Positions 1-7,228 of a stretch of DNA of 8,685 bases are shown here, piece after piece. The DNA is from Bacteroides sp. Lineage in GTDB: Bacteria; Bacteroidota; Bacteroidia; Bacteroidales; SM23-62. Each line of letters begins with the position of its first letter. The first letter of the stretch is position 1. Under the pieces are notes generated by a model. It had not been told where the DNA came from. It made no database searches and was given only the letters and a program-made list of their open reading frames with translations. The stretch is taken from NCBI GenBank assembly GCA_030667765.1, contig DAOUVF010000102.1, forward strand, positions 1-8,685. Direction: 5' to 3'. The translations under genes and the position numbers were made by a program.

Positions 1-7
1 AAAAATC

Positions 8-580
8 ATGAGCAAGGCCGAAATTCTAAATAGCATCTCGAAGAACAAACCGGCTCCTGCAGATCTGCCTGCTCCACAGAAGATCTTTATAGAAGGAGAT
101 GAAGACTTGTTACAAGAATTTATAGATAAAGCCAAAAGCGCTGGTTCCGAAATTGAAATATTTGAATCAGTCGAAAAACTGGAGGCATGGATCAAACAAC
201 AGGAGAAAAATGGGAAATCGGTAATTGACCTTTTACAAAATTCGAATGAAAAGAATGGCTCTTCCTCGCCAGTAGATGACCCTGACAAGGTGGATATGGT
301 GGTGATCAGGGGACAGTTGGGAGTGGCTGAAAACGGGGCAGTATGGATTGATGAGCATGATATGCAGATCCGGAAATTACCTTTTGTTACAAGTCATCTC
401 GTCCTGGTCCTTGAAAAGGCAAAAATTTTTTCAGATATGCATGAGGCATACAAGCAGGTTGACCTGGGGCGATCGGGCTTTAGCGTTTTCATTGCCGGTC
501 CTTCAAAAACCGCAGATATTGAACAGTCCCTTGTCATAGGTGCCCATGGTCCCATTGAACATACCATCCTGCTTTATTAA
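8..580 (+). CDS. lutC: LutC/YkgG-type LUD-domain lactate utilization protein
   Basis: Protein of 190 residues belonging to the LUD (LutC/YkgG, DUF162) family. With LutA and LutB, LutC forms a cytoplasmic iron-sulfur complex that oxidises L-lactate to pyruvate; LutC itself carries no cysteine clusters. The family signature is at the C-terminus: GPSKTADIE at residues 164-172 followed by GAHGP at 178-182 and a hydrophobic end (TILLY). The central part, about 97-140, has the usual beta-strand with RGQLGVAENGAVW and the LPFVTSHLVLVLEKAK stretch. There is no signal peptide or membrane segment. It is shorter than Bacillus LutC (about 240 residues), lacking much of the N-terminal extension, which is common in Bacteroidota. 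The ATG at 8 overlaps a TGA in another frame (ATGA at 8-11), so an upstream gene, presumably lutB, may end there. Its presence beside fucosidases suggests disposal of lactate made from fucose; that link is inferred. Confidence 0.88.
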   Translation: MSKAEILNSISKNKPAPADLPAPQKIFIEGDEDLLQEFIDKAKSAGSEIEIFESVEKLEAWIKQQEKNGKSVIDLLQNSNEKNGSSSPVDDPDKVDMVVIRGQLGVAENGAVWIDEHDMQIRKLPFVTSHLVLVLEKAKIFSDMHEAYKQVDLGRSGFSVFIAGPSKTADIEQSLVIGAHGPIEHTILLY

Positions 581-585
581 TTTTG
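554..585 (+). promoter_or_regulatory. Possible Bacteroidota-type promoter before the sulfatase gene
   Basis: TAATTTTG at 578-585 matches the Bacteroidota -7 consensus TAnnTTTG exactly. ATTG at 554-557 lies 20 bases upstream, the right spacing for the -33 element (consensus TTTG or TTG). The -7 box overlaps the lutC stop codon, and a start near 590 would leave a leader of about 15 bases before the sulfatase ATG at 607. This would let the sulfatase-fucosidase genes be transcribed separately from the lut genes. The match is six fixed bases plus spacing, so chance is a real alternative. Confidence 0.35.
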
Positions 586-606
586 GAATAAACTAATTCA
601 ACAATC

Positions 607-2352
607 ATGAAGAACCTGCTATTCGTATTATTAACTTTTATTGCTATCCCCGGGATCTGCCAAATAAACCAGCGGCCGAATGTCATCCTTATAATCACTG
701 ATGATCAGGGTTACGGGGACCTGGGATATCACGGAAATCCCATCATTCAAACACCCCACCTGGACAAACTGGCAGCCGCCAGTGTGAGGTTGGATAACTT
801 CTACGTGTCACCCGTTTGCGCTCATACACGATCCAGCCTGATGACGGGCAGGTACTCCCTGAGAACCGGGGTACATGATACCTATAACGGAGGGGCCATC
901 ATGGCGACTGGTGAGATTACTATCGCGGAGGTATTGAAAGGAGCAGGGTATAAAACCGGAGCTTTTGGAAAGTGGCACCTGGGAGATAATTATCCTTCAA
1001 GGCCGGGGGACCAGGGCTTTGATGAGTCGGTTATCCATCTGGCCGGTGGCATGGGTCAGCCAGGAGATTTTACCACCTATTTTAAGTTTGACAGGAGCTA
1101 CTTCGACCCGGTTCTGTGGCATAACGATCAACAGGAATCCTACGAGGGCTATTGCTCTGATATTTTCACCGGGGAAGCCCTTAAATTTATTGAGCAAAAT
1201 AAGGAAGGCCCCTTTTTCTGTTATCTGGCTTATAATGCCCCGCATACGCCTCTGCAGGTTCCGGATAAATACTACAAGATGTACAAGGATGTGGATCCAA
1301 CACAGGGATTTGATGGGGACGACAGGCCTTTCCCTGAAATGACTGAAAAAGATAAGGAGGATGCCCGTAAGGTTTATGCCATGGTAACCAACATCGACGA
1401 TAATGTTGGAAAGATGCTTCAAAAACTTAAGGACATGGGCATTGATGATAATACGGTGGTTATTTTCATGACGGACAATGGGCCCCAGCAAAGAAGATAT
1501 ATCGCGGGACTAAAAGGCAGAAAGGGCTCTGTGTATCGTGGTGGTGTCCGTGTACCATTTTTTATCCAGTACCCCGGGAAATGGAAAGGTGATACAGATA
1601 TTAAGGTCAATGCTGCCCATATAGATATTTTACCCACGATTGCATCGATCTGCAAAGCTCCCCTGCCTAAAGGAGTGAAGATCGATGGCAAGGATCTCTT
1701 GCCTCTGATAAGTGGTCGGACGGTGGACTGGGAAAACCGGTCACTGTTCTTTTACTGGACCCGTAAATACCCGGAACTGTACAACAATATTGCTTTGCAA
1801 AAAGGCCCTTATAAACTTGTCGGGCATACATCTTTTGATGCGGGAATTAATGATTTCCAGCTATTTAATCTTGACAGCGACCCTTATGAACTCGAAAACC
1901 TGGTGGGAGAGAAAGAAAGCCTGGCCCGGGAACTAAAAAAGGAAATGGATGAATATTATCATGAATTGGTCACATCACCTCATCTGGTAAACCAGCCACG
2001 GATCTCGATTGGAAGTGATCACGAAAATCCCGTGTACCTGAACAGAAATGATGCTGCTGGCCAGCGGGGGTTATGGACCCAGGAAGATCCATACGGGAAA
2101 TGGGTGGTTAGCATAGAGCGTGGGACTTATGACATAGAATATGTATTTGTAAAACCCGTTGAGGGACAGGGGACATTGTACCTGGAGGCAGGGACGCAGA
2201 TCAGTCAGAAATCTTTCGATATGGATAAAACGGATAAGCTCATCATGGAAGATGTGTTTTTACCTGAAATGGATACCGATCTGATCCCATTTTACATGGT
2301 AAAGGGAAAAAGGTATTTCCCGCTTTTACTCAAAATCACCAGAATTGAATAA
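607..2352 (+). CDS. Secreted type I (S1 family) sulfatase with atypical maturation motif
   Basis: A 581-residue formylglycine-type sulfatase that should hydrolyse sulfate esters on a glycan outside the cytoplasm. Residues 1-19 form a signal peptide (MKN, then a hydrophobic run, with a cut near GIC/Q). Active-site elements in order: metal-binding Asp32-Asp33 in TDDQG; Cys71, to be converted to formylglycine, in C-A-H-T-R (71-75) followed by the usual SSLMTGR; Lys122 and His124 in GKWHLG; His213 in APHTP; Asp290-Asn291 in TDNG; Lys306 in the KGSVYRGGVRVP segment. The normal core motif is C/S-x-P/A-x-R, so His73 in place of Pro/Ala is unusual. Residues about 460-581 form an extra C-terminal beta-rich domain (ENPVYLNRNDAAG onward). 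The gene follows lutC by 26 bases and is followed 25 bases later by the Asp-box protein. Context suggests a sulfated fucan or another sulfated fucose-containing glycan as substrate; the exact position specificity cannot be read from the sequence. Confidence 0.93.
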   Translation: MKNLLFVLLTFIAIPGICQINQRPNVILIITDDQGYGDLGYHGNPIIQTPHLDKLAAASVRLDNFYVSPVCAHTRSSLMTGRYSLRTGVHDTYNGGAIMATGEITIAEVLKGAGYKTGAFGKWHLGDNYPSRPGDQGFDESVIHLAGGMGQPGDFTTYFKFDRSYFDPVLWHNDQQESYEGYCSDIFTGEALKFIEQNKEGPFFCYLAYNAPHTPLQVPDKYYKMYKDVDPTQGFDGDDRPFPEMTEKDKEDARKVYAMVTNIDDNVGKMLQKLKDMGIDDNTVVIFMTDNGPQQRRYIAGLKGRKGSVYRGGVRVPFFIQYPGKWKGDTDIKVNAAHIDILPTIASICKAPLPKGVKIDGKDLLPLISGRTVDWENRSLFFYWTRKYPELYNNIALQKGPYKLVGHTSFDAGINDFQLFNLDSDPYELENLVGEKESLARELKKEMDEYYHELVTSPHLVNQPRISIGSDHENPVYLNRNDAAGQRGLWTQEDPYGKWVVSIERGTYDIEYVFVKPVEGQGTLYLEAGTQISQKSFDMDKTDKLIMEDVFLPEMDTDLIPFYMVKGKRYFPLLLKITRIE

Positions 2353-2377
2353 GATACTGGCAATCAGACTGCACGCC

Positions 2378-4255
2378 ATGGCGATAAGAAGTTTGATCCT
2401 GCTGTGCATGCTTTTCCCAATCAACGGGGCATTGGGACAGGCACCAGACTGGCGAAACATCCGTAACGGACTGATTATCCCCGACGAGTCATACAGCGAC
2501 CAACCTTATATTGTGAAAACTGACGATGGGGCATGGTTGTGCATTCTCACAACGGGGGCTGGAAGGGAAGGACAATCCGGACAATATGTGGCCGTCACCC
2601 GAAGTAAGGATCAGGGCAGGTCCTGGTCAGAACTCATTCCCCTTGAACCTACTGATGGTCCCGAAGCCTCATATGCAGTTTTGCTTAAGATCCCCACAGG
2701 CAGGATCTATGCGTTTTATAATCACAACACAGATAATATCCGGGAAATAAAATTGGATGACCCCAACTTTTCACCGACCGGCACTATCAAACGGGTGGAT
2801 TCGCAGGGCTACTTTGTATTCAGGTACAGCGATGATCATGGAATAACATGGTCCCCCGAACGCTATTCCATTCCCGTACGTGAGTTTGAAATAGATCGCA
2901 ACAATGTTTACGGTGGAGAGATACAATTTTTCTGGAATGTTGGGAAACCTTTTATCCTTGATGGGGCGGGATATGTATCCCTGCATAAGGTGGGTGGTTT
3001 CGGTGATGGATTTTTTACTTCCAATGAAGGGGTACTGTTGAGAAGTCCGGATATACTGACTGAAAAAGACCCTGAGAAGATCAGCTGGGAAACATTGCCG
3101 GAAGGAGACATTGGTTTAAGGACCCCGGCCGGTGGGGGTCCCATATCGGCCGAACAGAGTTATTCAGTATTGAGTGACGGTTCCATCTATAGCGTTTACC
3201 GTACCATTGATGGACATCCTGTATTTACTTACAGCCGGGATGGCGGGTATACCTGGGATATTCCAAAATATTTACATTATAGCAACGGCCGTCTTGTAAA
3301 ACACCCCCGGGCAGCGAATTTTGCCTGGCGTTGCGAGAATGGCAAATACATTTACTGGTTCCACAATCATGGTGGAAGGTTTATCCGGGAACATCCCAGG
3401 CGCAGGACCCAGGGATTCCAGGACAGGAATCCCGCATGGATTATGGGCGGCATTGAGAAGGAGGGTCCCACAGGGAAGATCATTGAATGGACCCAACCTG
3501 AGATCCTGCTGTATGATGATGATCCCCTCATCCGCATGAGCTATCCCGACCTGGTCGAAGACAATGGCAAATATTATATTACCGAAACACAAAAAGACAT
3601 CGCCCGGGTACACATGGTCGATGAGGGATTGCTGGAAGGCCTGTGGAACCAGATTGACAACCGGCAAGAAACTGTTGATGGGTTGGCCATTGAATGGGAT
3701 TTGGGAAAAGTTCAATTTCCCTTGCAAAAAGAAGGGATACAATTTGATCATTTCTATGATCATGACCCCGGCAGGGAGGACCATGGAGGTTTGCAGATCC
3801 GTTCAGGATTTTCGTTTGATATTGCCTTCCGGCTCGATGATCTTATACCCGGACAAATACTGATCGATACCCGTAATGAATTTGGGAAAGGCCTGCAGCT
3901 ATTCACCACAGATGAGAAAACGATCAGGCTCAGCATGTGTGATGGCCGGACAACCTCTACCTGGGATTGTGATAAAGGAATGCTGGAGGCAGGTAAGGAT
4001 CATTATATGAGTGTTATTGTTGACGGCGGACCGAAAATTATCATGTTCGTGATAGATGGTATCCTGTGTGATGGCGGTGATGACAGGCAATTTGGCTGGG
4101 GCCGGTTCAATCCTTACCTTCATGAAGTAAACGGAGCAGCGTATTGGACCATGGGTAAGAATTTGAATGGAACTATTACTATGCTGAATGTTTATACACG
4201 GGCACTGAAAGTATCAGAGGTATTAGGTAATTTCAATCACCACATCAACAGATGA
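2378..4255 (+). CDS. Secreted sialidase-fold (Asp-box/BNR) protein with C-terminal LamG-like domain
   Basis: A 625-residue protein counted from the ATG at 2378. A TTG at 2345 in the same frame would add 11 residues, but it overlaps the sulfatase end, and the ATG puts a clean signal peptide (1-20, ALG/Q) at the N-terminus. Three Asp boxes mark a six-bladed beta-propeller of the sialidase superfamily: SKDQGRSW (76-83), SDDHGITW (151-158) and SRDGGYTW (286-293). The propeller runs to about residue 425. Residues about 475-620 look like a LamG/concanavalin-type beta-sandwich, ending in the typical GTITMLNVYTRAL pattern. The N-terminal FRIP motif of GH33 sialidases is missing (IPDESYSDQPYIV is there instead), so sialic acid cleavage is not supported. 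More likely it is an exo-acting glycosidase or a glycan-binding protein for the same polysaccharide as its neighbours; the substrate is unknown. Its stop overlaps the start of the transporter gene (ATGA at 4252-4255), implying coupled translation. Confidence 0.88.
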   Translation: MAIRSLILLCMLFPINGALGQAPDWRNIRNGLIIPDESYSDQPYIVKTDDGAWLCILTTGAGREGQSGQYVAVTRSKDQGRSWSELIPLEPTDGPEASYAVLLKIPTGRIYAFYNHNTDNIREIKLDDPNFSPTGTIKRVDSQGYFVFRYSDDHGITWSPERYSIPVREFEIDRNNVYGGEIQFFWNVGKPFILDGAGYVSLHKVGGFGDGFFTSNEGVLLRSPDILTEKDPEKISWETLPEGDIGLRTPAGGGPISAEQSYSVLSDGSIYSVYRTIDGHPVFTYSRDGGYTWDIPKYLHYSNGRLVKHPRAANFAWRCENGKYIYWFHNHGGRFIREHPRRRTQGFQDRNPAWIMGGIEKEGPTGKIIEWTQPEILLYDDDPLIRMSYPDLVEDNGKYYITETQKDIARVHMVDEGLLEGLWNQIDNRQETVDGLAIEWDLGKVQFPLQKEGIQFDHFYDHDPGREDHGGLQIRSGFSFDIAFRLDDLIPGQILIDTRNEFGKGLQLFTTDEKTIRLSMCDGRTTSTWDCDKGMLEAGKDHYMSVIVDGGPKIIMFVIDGILCDGGDDRQFGWGRFNPYLHEVNGAAYWTMGKNLNGTITMLNVYTRALKVSEVLGNFNHHINR

Positions 4256-5526
4256 TGAATTCTCCCAGGACCTCATTCCCCCGAAGGATCTGGCTGGCCA
4301 TGTTAAGCATAGGTCCGGGTATATTCTGTATCGGCTATACCATAGGCACAGGAAGTGTCACATCCATGGTAAAATCGGGAAGCCAGTTCGGTATGCAATT
4401 ATTATGGGTCCTCCTGCTCAGCTGCCTGTATGCATGGGTGCTGATGGAGGCTTATGGAAGGTATGCCATCATTACCGGAGGCACATCCATTCACAGTTTC
4501 AAAACCAGGCTGAAGGGGGGTAAAATCCTGGCAATTTTGGTCATGGTGGGCATCATCGTTGCCCAGTGGAATGCATTGACAGGCATCCTCGGGCTCAGTT
4601 CACATGGGATCTATGAGGTTTTACGCTTGTTCCTTCCTACTCTGCCTGAAAATAGTTACTGGGGGGTACTGGGACTGGCAATCGTGCTGATCATAATCAT
4701 GTACGGCTTGCTCCTGGTAGGGAAGTATTCATTTTTCGAGAAAGTGCTGGTAGTTTTTGTCACCCTGATGGGGCTGTCATTCATCGTATCGATGTTTATT
4801 GTTTTACCGGATCCCGGAAGTATTGCCCGGGGACTCATACCCTCTATTCCTAAAATGCCCGGCGGTAAGTTGATGGTGGCGGCATTTGTAGGGACAACCA
4901 TGGCCGCACCGACCTTTGTGGTAAGGCCCCTGCTGCTCAAGGGAAAAGGCTGGAATGCTGATAATGTGAAAGATCAATCCCGCGATGCCCTGATCTCGGC
5001 CATACTCATGCTGGTGATCAATCTGGCCATCATGGCAGCAGCGATGGGGGCCCTGTTCTATCAGGGGAAAACAGTTGAAAAGGTGCTGGACATGGTATAT
5101 ACACTGGAACCTGTTGCAGGCAAATTTGCTGTAGCCCTTTTCATGGTGGGAACGCTGTCTGCGGGCCTTTCATCCATTTTCCCCATACTCATGGTGGCAC
5201 CCCTTCTCATAGCTGATTATAAGAGCGGGGACCTGGACATAAATTCGAAAATGTTCAAGGTTATCACGGCTATTGCCTGTGTATTCGGATTGACAGTCCC
5301 CATTATGGGTGCCAATCCCATCATTGCCCAGATTGCCACACAGGTGGCATCAGTCTTTGTGTTACCCCTTGTCATCGGCGGGATATTTTTCCTGGTAAAC
5401 AACAAAAAGCTCATGGGAAAACATAAGGCAGGTCTTTTATTAAATGCAGGGATGATCACCGCCTTTATTTTTGCCTGCATCATTTCATATACCGGAGCAC
5501 TTGCATTAAATGAATTATTCAAATGA
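4252..5526 (+). CDS. Nramp-fold inner-membrane transporter lacking metal-binding motifs
   Basis: A 424-residue integral membrane protein with about 11 hydrophobic segments, starting near residues 14, 49, 93, 137, 165, 208, 246, 291, 335, 355 and 396. The pattern and the GPG at 21-23 in segment 1 place it in the Nramp/LeuT-fold group. In true Nramp metal transporters segment 1 carries DPGN and segment 6 carries MPH, which bind Mn2+/Fe2+. Here segment 1 reads GYTIGTGSVTS (28-38) and segment 6 reads GTTMAAPTFVVRP (214-226), so the Asp, Asn and Met ligands and the His are all absent. It will probably be labelled a divalent metal transporter by automatic pipelines, but the sequence does not support metal transport. 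Its overlaps with both neighbours (ATGA at 4252-4255 and at 5523-5526) tie it to a glycan-degradation operon, so import of a sugar, a sugar-derived acid or a coupling ion is a reasonable guess. A second ATG at 4255 is an alternative start. Confidence 0.85.
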   Translation: MMNSPRTSFPRRIWLAMLSIGPGIFCIGYTIGTGSVTSMVKSGSQFGMQLLWVLLLSCLYAWVLMEAYGRYAIITGGTSIHSFKTRLKGGKILAILVMVGIIVAQWNALTGILGLSSHGIYEVLRLFLPTLPENSYWGVLGLAIVLIIIMYGLLLVGKYSFFEKVLVVFVTLMGLSFIVSMFIVLPDPGSIARGLIPSIPKMPGGKLMVAAFVGTTMAAPTFVVRPLLLKGKGWNADNVKDQSRDALISAILMLVINLAIMAAAMGALFYQGKTVEKVLDMVYTLEPVAGKFAVALFMVGTLSAGLSSIFPILMVAPLLIADYKSGDLDINSKMFKVITAIACVFGLTVPIMGANPIIAQIATQVASVFVLPLVIGGIFFLVNNKKLMGKHKAGLLLNAGMITAFIFACIISYTGALALNELFK

Positions 5527-7223
5527 AAATGAAAAAATATCCTTTCTGCAGTTTAATTCTTGTCCTGATAATGGGATTATCATTCTCCCTGAAAGCTCAA
5601 AATCAGGATTTCTTCGACACCCAGGCCCGGCGGCTGGAATGGTTCCGTGATGCAAAATTCGGGATGTTTATCCATTGGGGACCGGTAAGCCTGACTGGGA
5701 GGGAAATCGGCTGGTCCCGCGGAGGTGAACGCAGGGGTAGGCCGGGGACTGGTGAGACACCTTTGGAGATTTACGATAATCTTTACAAACATTGGAATCC
5801 ATCCCTTTATAATGCAGAAGAATGGGTGCAGATTGCCAGGGCTGCTGGTATGAAGTACATGGTCTTCACTACCAAACATCATGATGGATTCTGTAATTGG
5901 GATACAGAATACACAGATTATAAGTCGACTGGCAAGGATGCCCTGTTTGGAAGAGATATTGTAAAAGAGCTTGCCGAGGCCTGTCACAGGCATGACATGC
6001 CGCTGGGATTTTACTATTCCCTGCCGGACTGGTATGATGAAAACTATCTCACAGATAAACATGATCAGTTTCTTGAAATGATGCATGGCCAGGTGCGTGA
6101 ATTGCTGACCAGGTATGGCAAAATTGACGTAATGTGGTTTGATCTCGGTGGAATGGTGGATGAAGATGGCAGCAGAAGCTGCGATCCAGCGATCTGGGAT
6201 GCCGGGAACCTGATCAATATGGTTCATGAGTTGCAACCAGGGGCGGTGGTCAATAACCGAACCTGCCTTGCGGCGGATTTTGGCACACCTGAGCAACGCA
6301 TTGGTGCTTTTCAAAGTGATCCGGCCTGGGAAACCTGCATGACCATTGGGCGGCAATGGGCCTGGAAACCCAAGGATGATATGAAATCAAAACCCCAGTG
6401 TATCCAAACCCTGATCCGGGCAGCCGGAGGTGATGGTAACCTGTTGTTCAATGTCGGCCCCATGCCTGACGGACGCATTGAACCGCGACAGGTAGACCGC
6501 ATAAAAGAGATGGGCGAATGGCTGGATAAATATGGGGAGACCATTTATGGTACCCGGGGCGGGCCTTACAAACCGACAGATTGGGGTGTCAGTACAAGAA
6601 AAGGAAATAAAATTTTTGTCCATATGTTAAACTGGTTTGGTGATTCTCCGGCATTAAGACTTCCATTGAATGGTGTTAAAATCAGGGATGTTTCATTGCT
6701 TACCGGAGGGGAGATCAATCATGAGATCAAAGGGAAAGACCTGCTTCTCTATGTGTCTAAATCTGCCATTAATGAGATAGATGCAATCATCCGGATAGAA
6801 ATTGAGGGTGATGCCATGGATATGCCTGTCATCGATGTAAAGCCTGAATCATTAAGCTACCAGAAATCAGCTACGGCTTCATCTGAATCCACCAGCCATT
6901 TCTGGAAGGCCAAGAATGTGCTGGATGGGGACTGGATTGGGCATGGCTGGAGACAGCAGGGCGATGAAGAAATACCATGGATTGAAGTAGACCTGGGTGA
7001 AAAGGTGACTGTATCCCGTATGATTATCTTTGAAGACGGAAACAGTATTGAAGAATTCGACCTCCAGGTGAAAACCCGGAAAGGTTGGTCAAACATCCAT
7101 AATGGTCAGCGGATAGGTGACAAAATTGATCTCACCTTTGACCCGGTTAAAGGCCAGGTATTCAGATTATCTATCAATAAATCAAATGGGATCCCTTCCA
7201 TCAGGGAAATGGTCCTGCTATAA
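5523..7223 (+). CDS. Secreted GH29 alpha-L-fucosidase with C-terminal F5/8-type domain
   Basis: A 566-residue glycoside hydrolase family 29 enzyme that releases alpha-L-fucose with retention of configuration, in the periplasm or at the cell surface. Signal peptide 1-25 (SLKA/Q). The catalytic (beta/alpha)8 domain spans about 30-345. Expected active-site residues are all present by comparison, from memory, with the Thermotoga maritima enzyme: His51 in FIHWGP, His119-His120 in KHHDGF, nucleophile Asp207 in VMWFD, Arg246 in NNR, and probable acid/base Glu257 in DFGTPE; Glu270 in WETCMT is also conserved. About 350-430 is the usual small beta-sandwich. Residues about 441-566 form an F5/8 type C (discoidin, CBM32-like) domain, with the typical PWIEVDLGEKVTVSRM strand pattern; it probably binds galactose- or fucose-type glycans. 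The start overlaps the transporter stop by 4 bases; a second ATG at 5529 (ATGAAAATG) is possible. Linkage specificity (alpha-1,2/3/4, sulfated or not) is not readable from sequence. Confidence 0.95.
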   Translation: MKMKKYPFCSLILVLIMGLSFSLKAQNQDFFDTQARRLEWFRDAKFGMFIHWGPVSLTGREIGWSRGGERRGRPGTGETPLEIYDNLYKHWNPSLYNAEEWVQIARAAGMKYMVFTTKHHDGFCNWDTEYTDYKSTGKDALFGRDIVKELAEACHRHDMPLGFYYSLPDWYDENYLTDKHDQFLEMMHGQVRELLTRYGKIDVMWFDLGGMVDEDGSRSCDPAIWDAGNLINMVHELQPGAVVNNRTCLAADFGTPEQRIGAFQSDPAWETCMTIGRQWAWKPKDDMKSKPQCIQTLIRAAGGDGNLLFNVGPMPDGRIEPRQVDRIKEMGEWLDKYGETIYGTRGGPYKPTDWGVSTRKGNKIFVHMLNWFGDSPALRLPLNGVKIRDVSLLTGGEINHEIKGKDLLLYVSKSAINEIDAIIRIEIEGDAMDMPVIDVKPESLSYQKSATASSESTSHFWKAKNVLDGDWIGHGWRQQGDEEIPWIEVDLGEKVTVSRMIIFEDGNSIEEFDLQVKTRKGWSNIHNGQRIGDKIDLTFDPVKGQVFRLSINKSNGIPSIREMVLL

Positions 7224-7228
7224 GATCT

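Noticed and set aside
2345..2377. TTG at 2345 as start of the Asp-box protein, overlapping the sulfatase stop
   Set aside because: It would put extra residues including Arg and His before the signal peptide and use a rare start. The ATG at 2378 gives a standard signal peptide and a 25-base spacer.
3120..3141. GC-rich inverted repeat: GGACCCC at 3120-3126 and GGGGTCC at 3135-3141 with an 8-base loop
   Set aside because: It sits in the middle of the propeller coding region, where it encodes a Thr-Pro-Ala-Gly-Gly-Gly-Pro loop. No U-run follows, so it is not a terminator; chance is the simplest reading.
3272..3784. 170-codon minus-strand open frame within the Asp-box protein gene, and similar ones at 997-1491 and 7523-7972
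   Set aside because: All are fully nested in strong sense genes, show no family motifs, and have no independent start context.
2378..4255. Annotation as a true exo-alpha-sialidase (GH33)
   Set aside because: Asp boxes are shared by many propeller families. The FRIP motif is absent and there is no sialic acid gene in the neighbourhood.
4252..5526. Annotation as an Mn2+/Fe2+ (MntH-type) transporter
   Set aside because: The fold fits but the DPGN and MPH metal-binding motifs are both missing, so the specific metal assignment is not supported.
5580..6356. 258-codon open frame on the minus strand opposite the first GH29 gene
   Set aside because: It lies wholly inside a well-supported fucosidase gene. 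Its translation has no recognisable domain and an atypical composition; it is a shadow of codon bias on the opposite strand.
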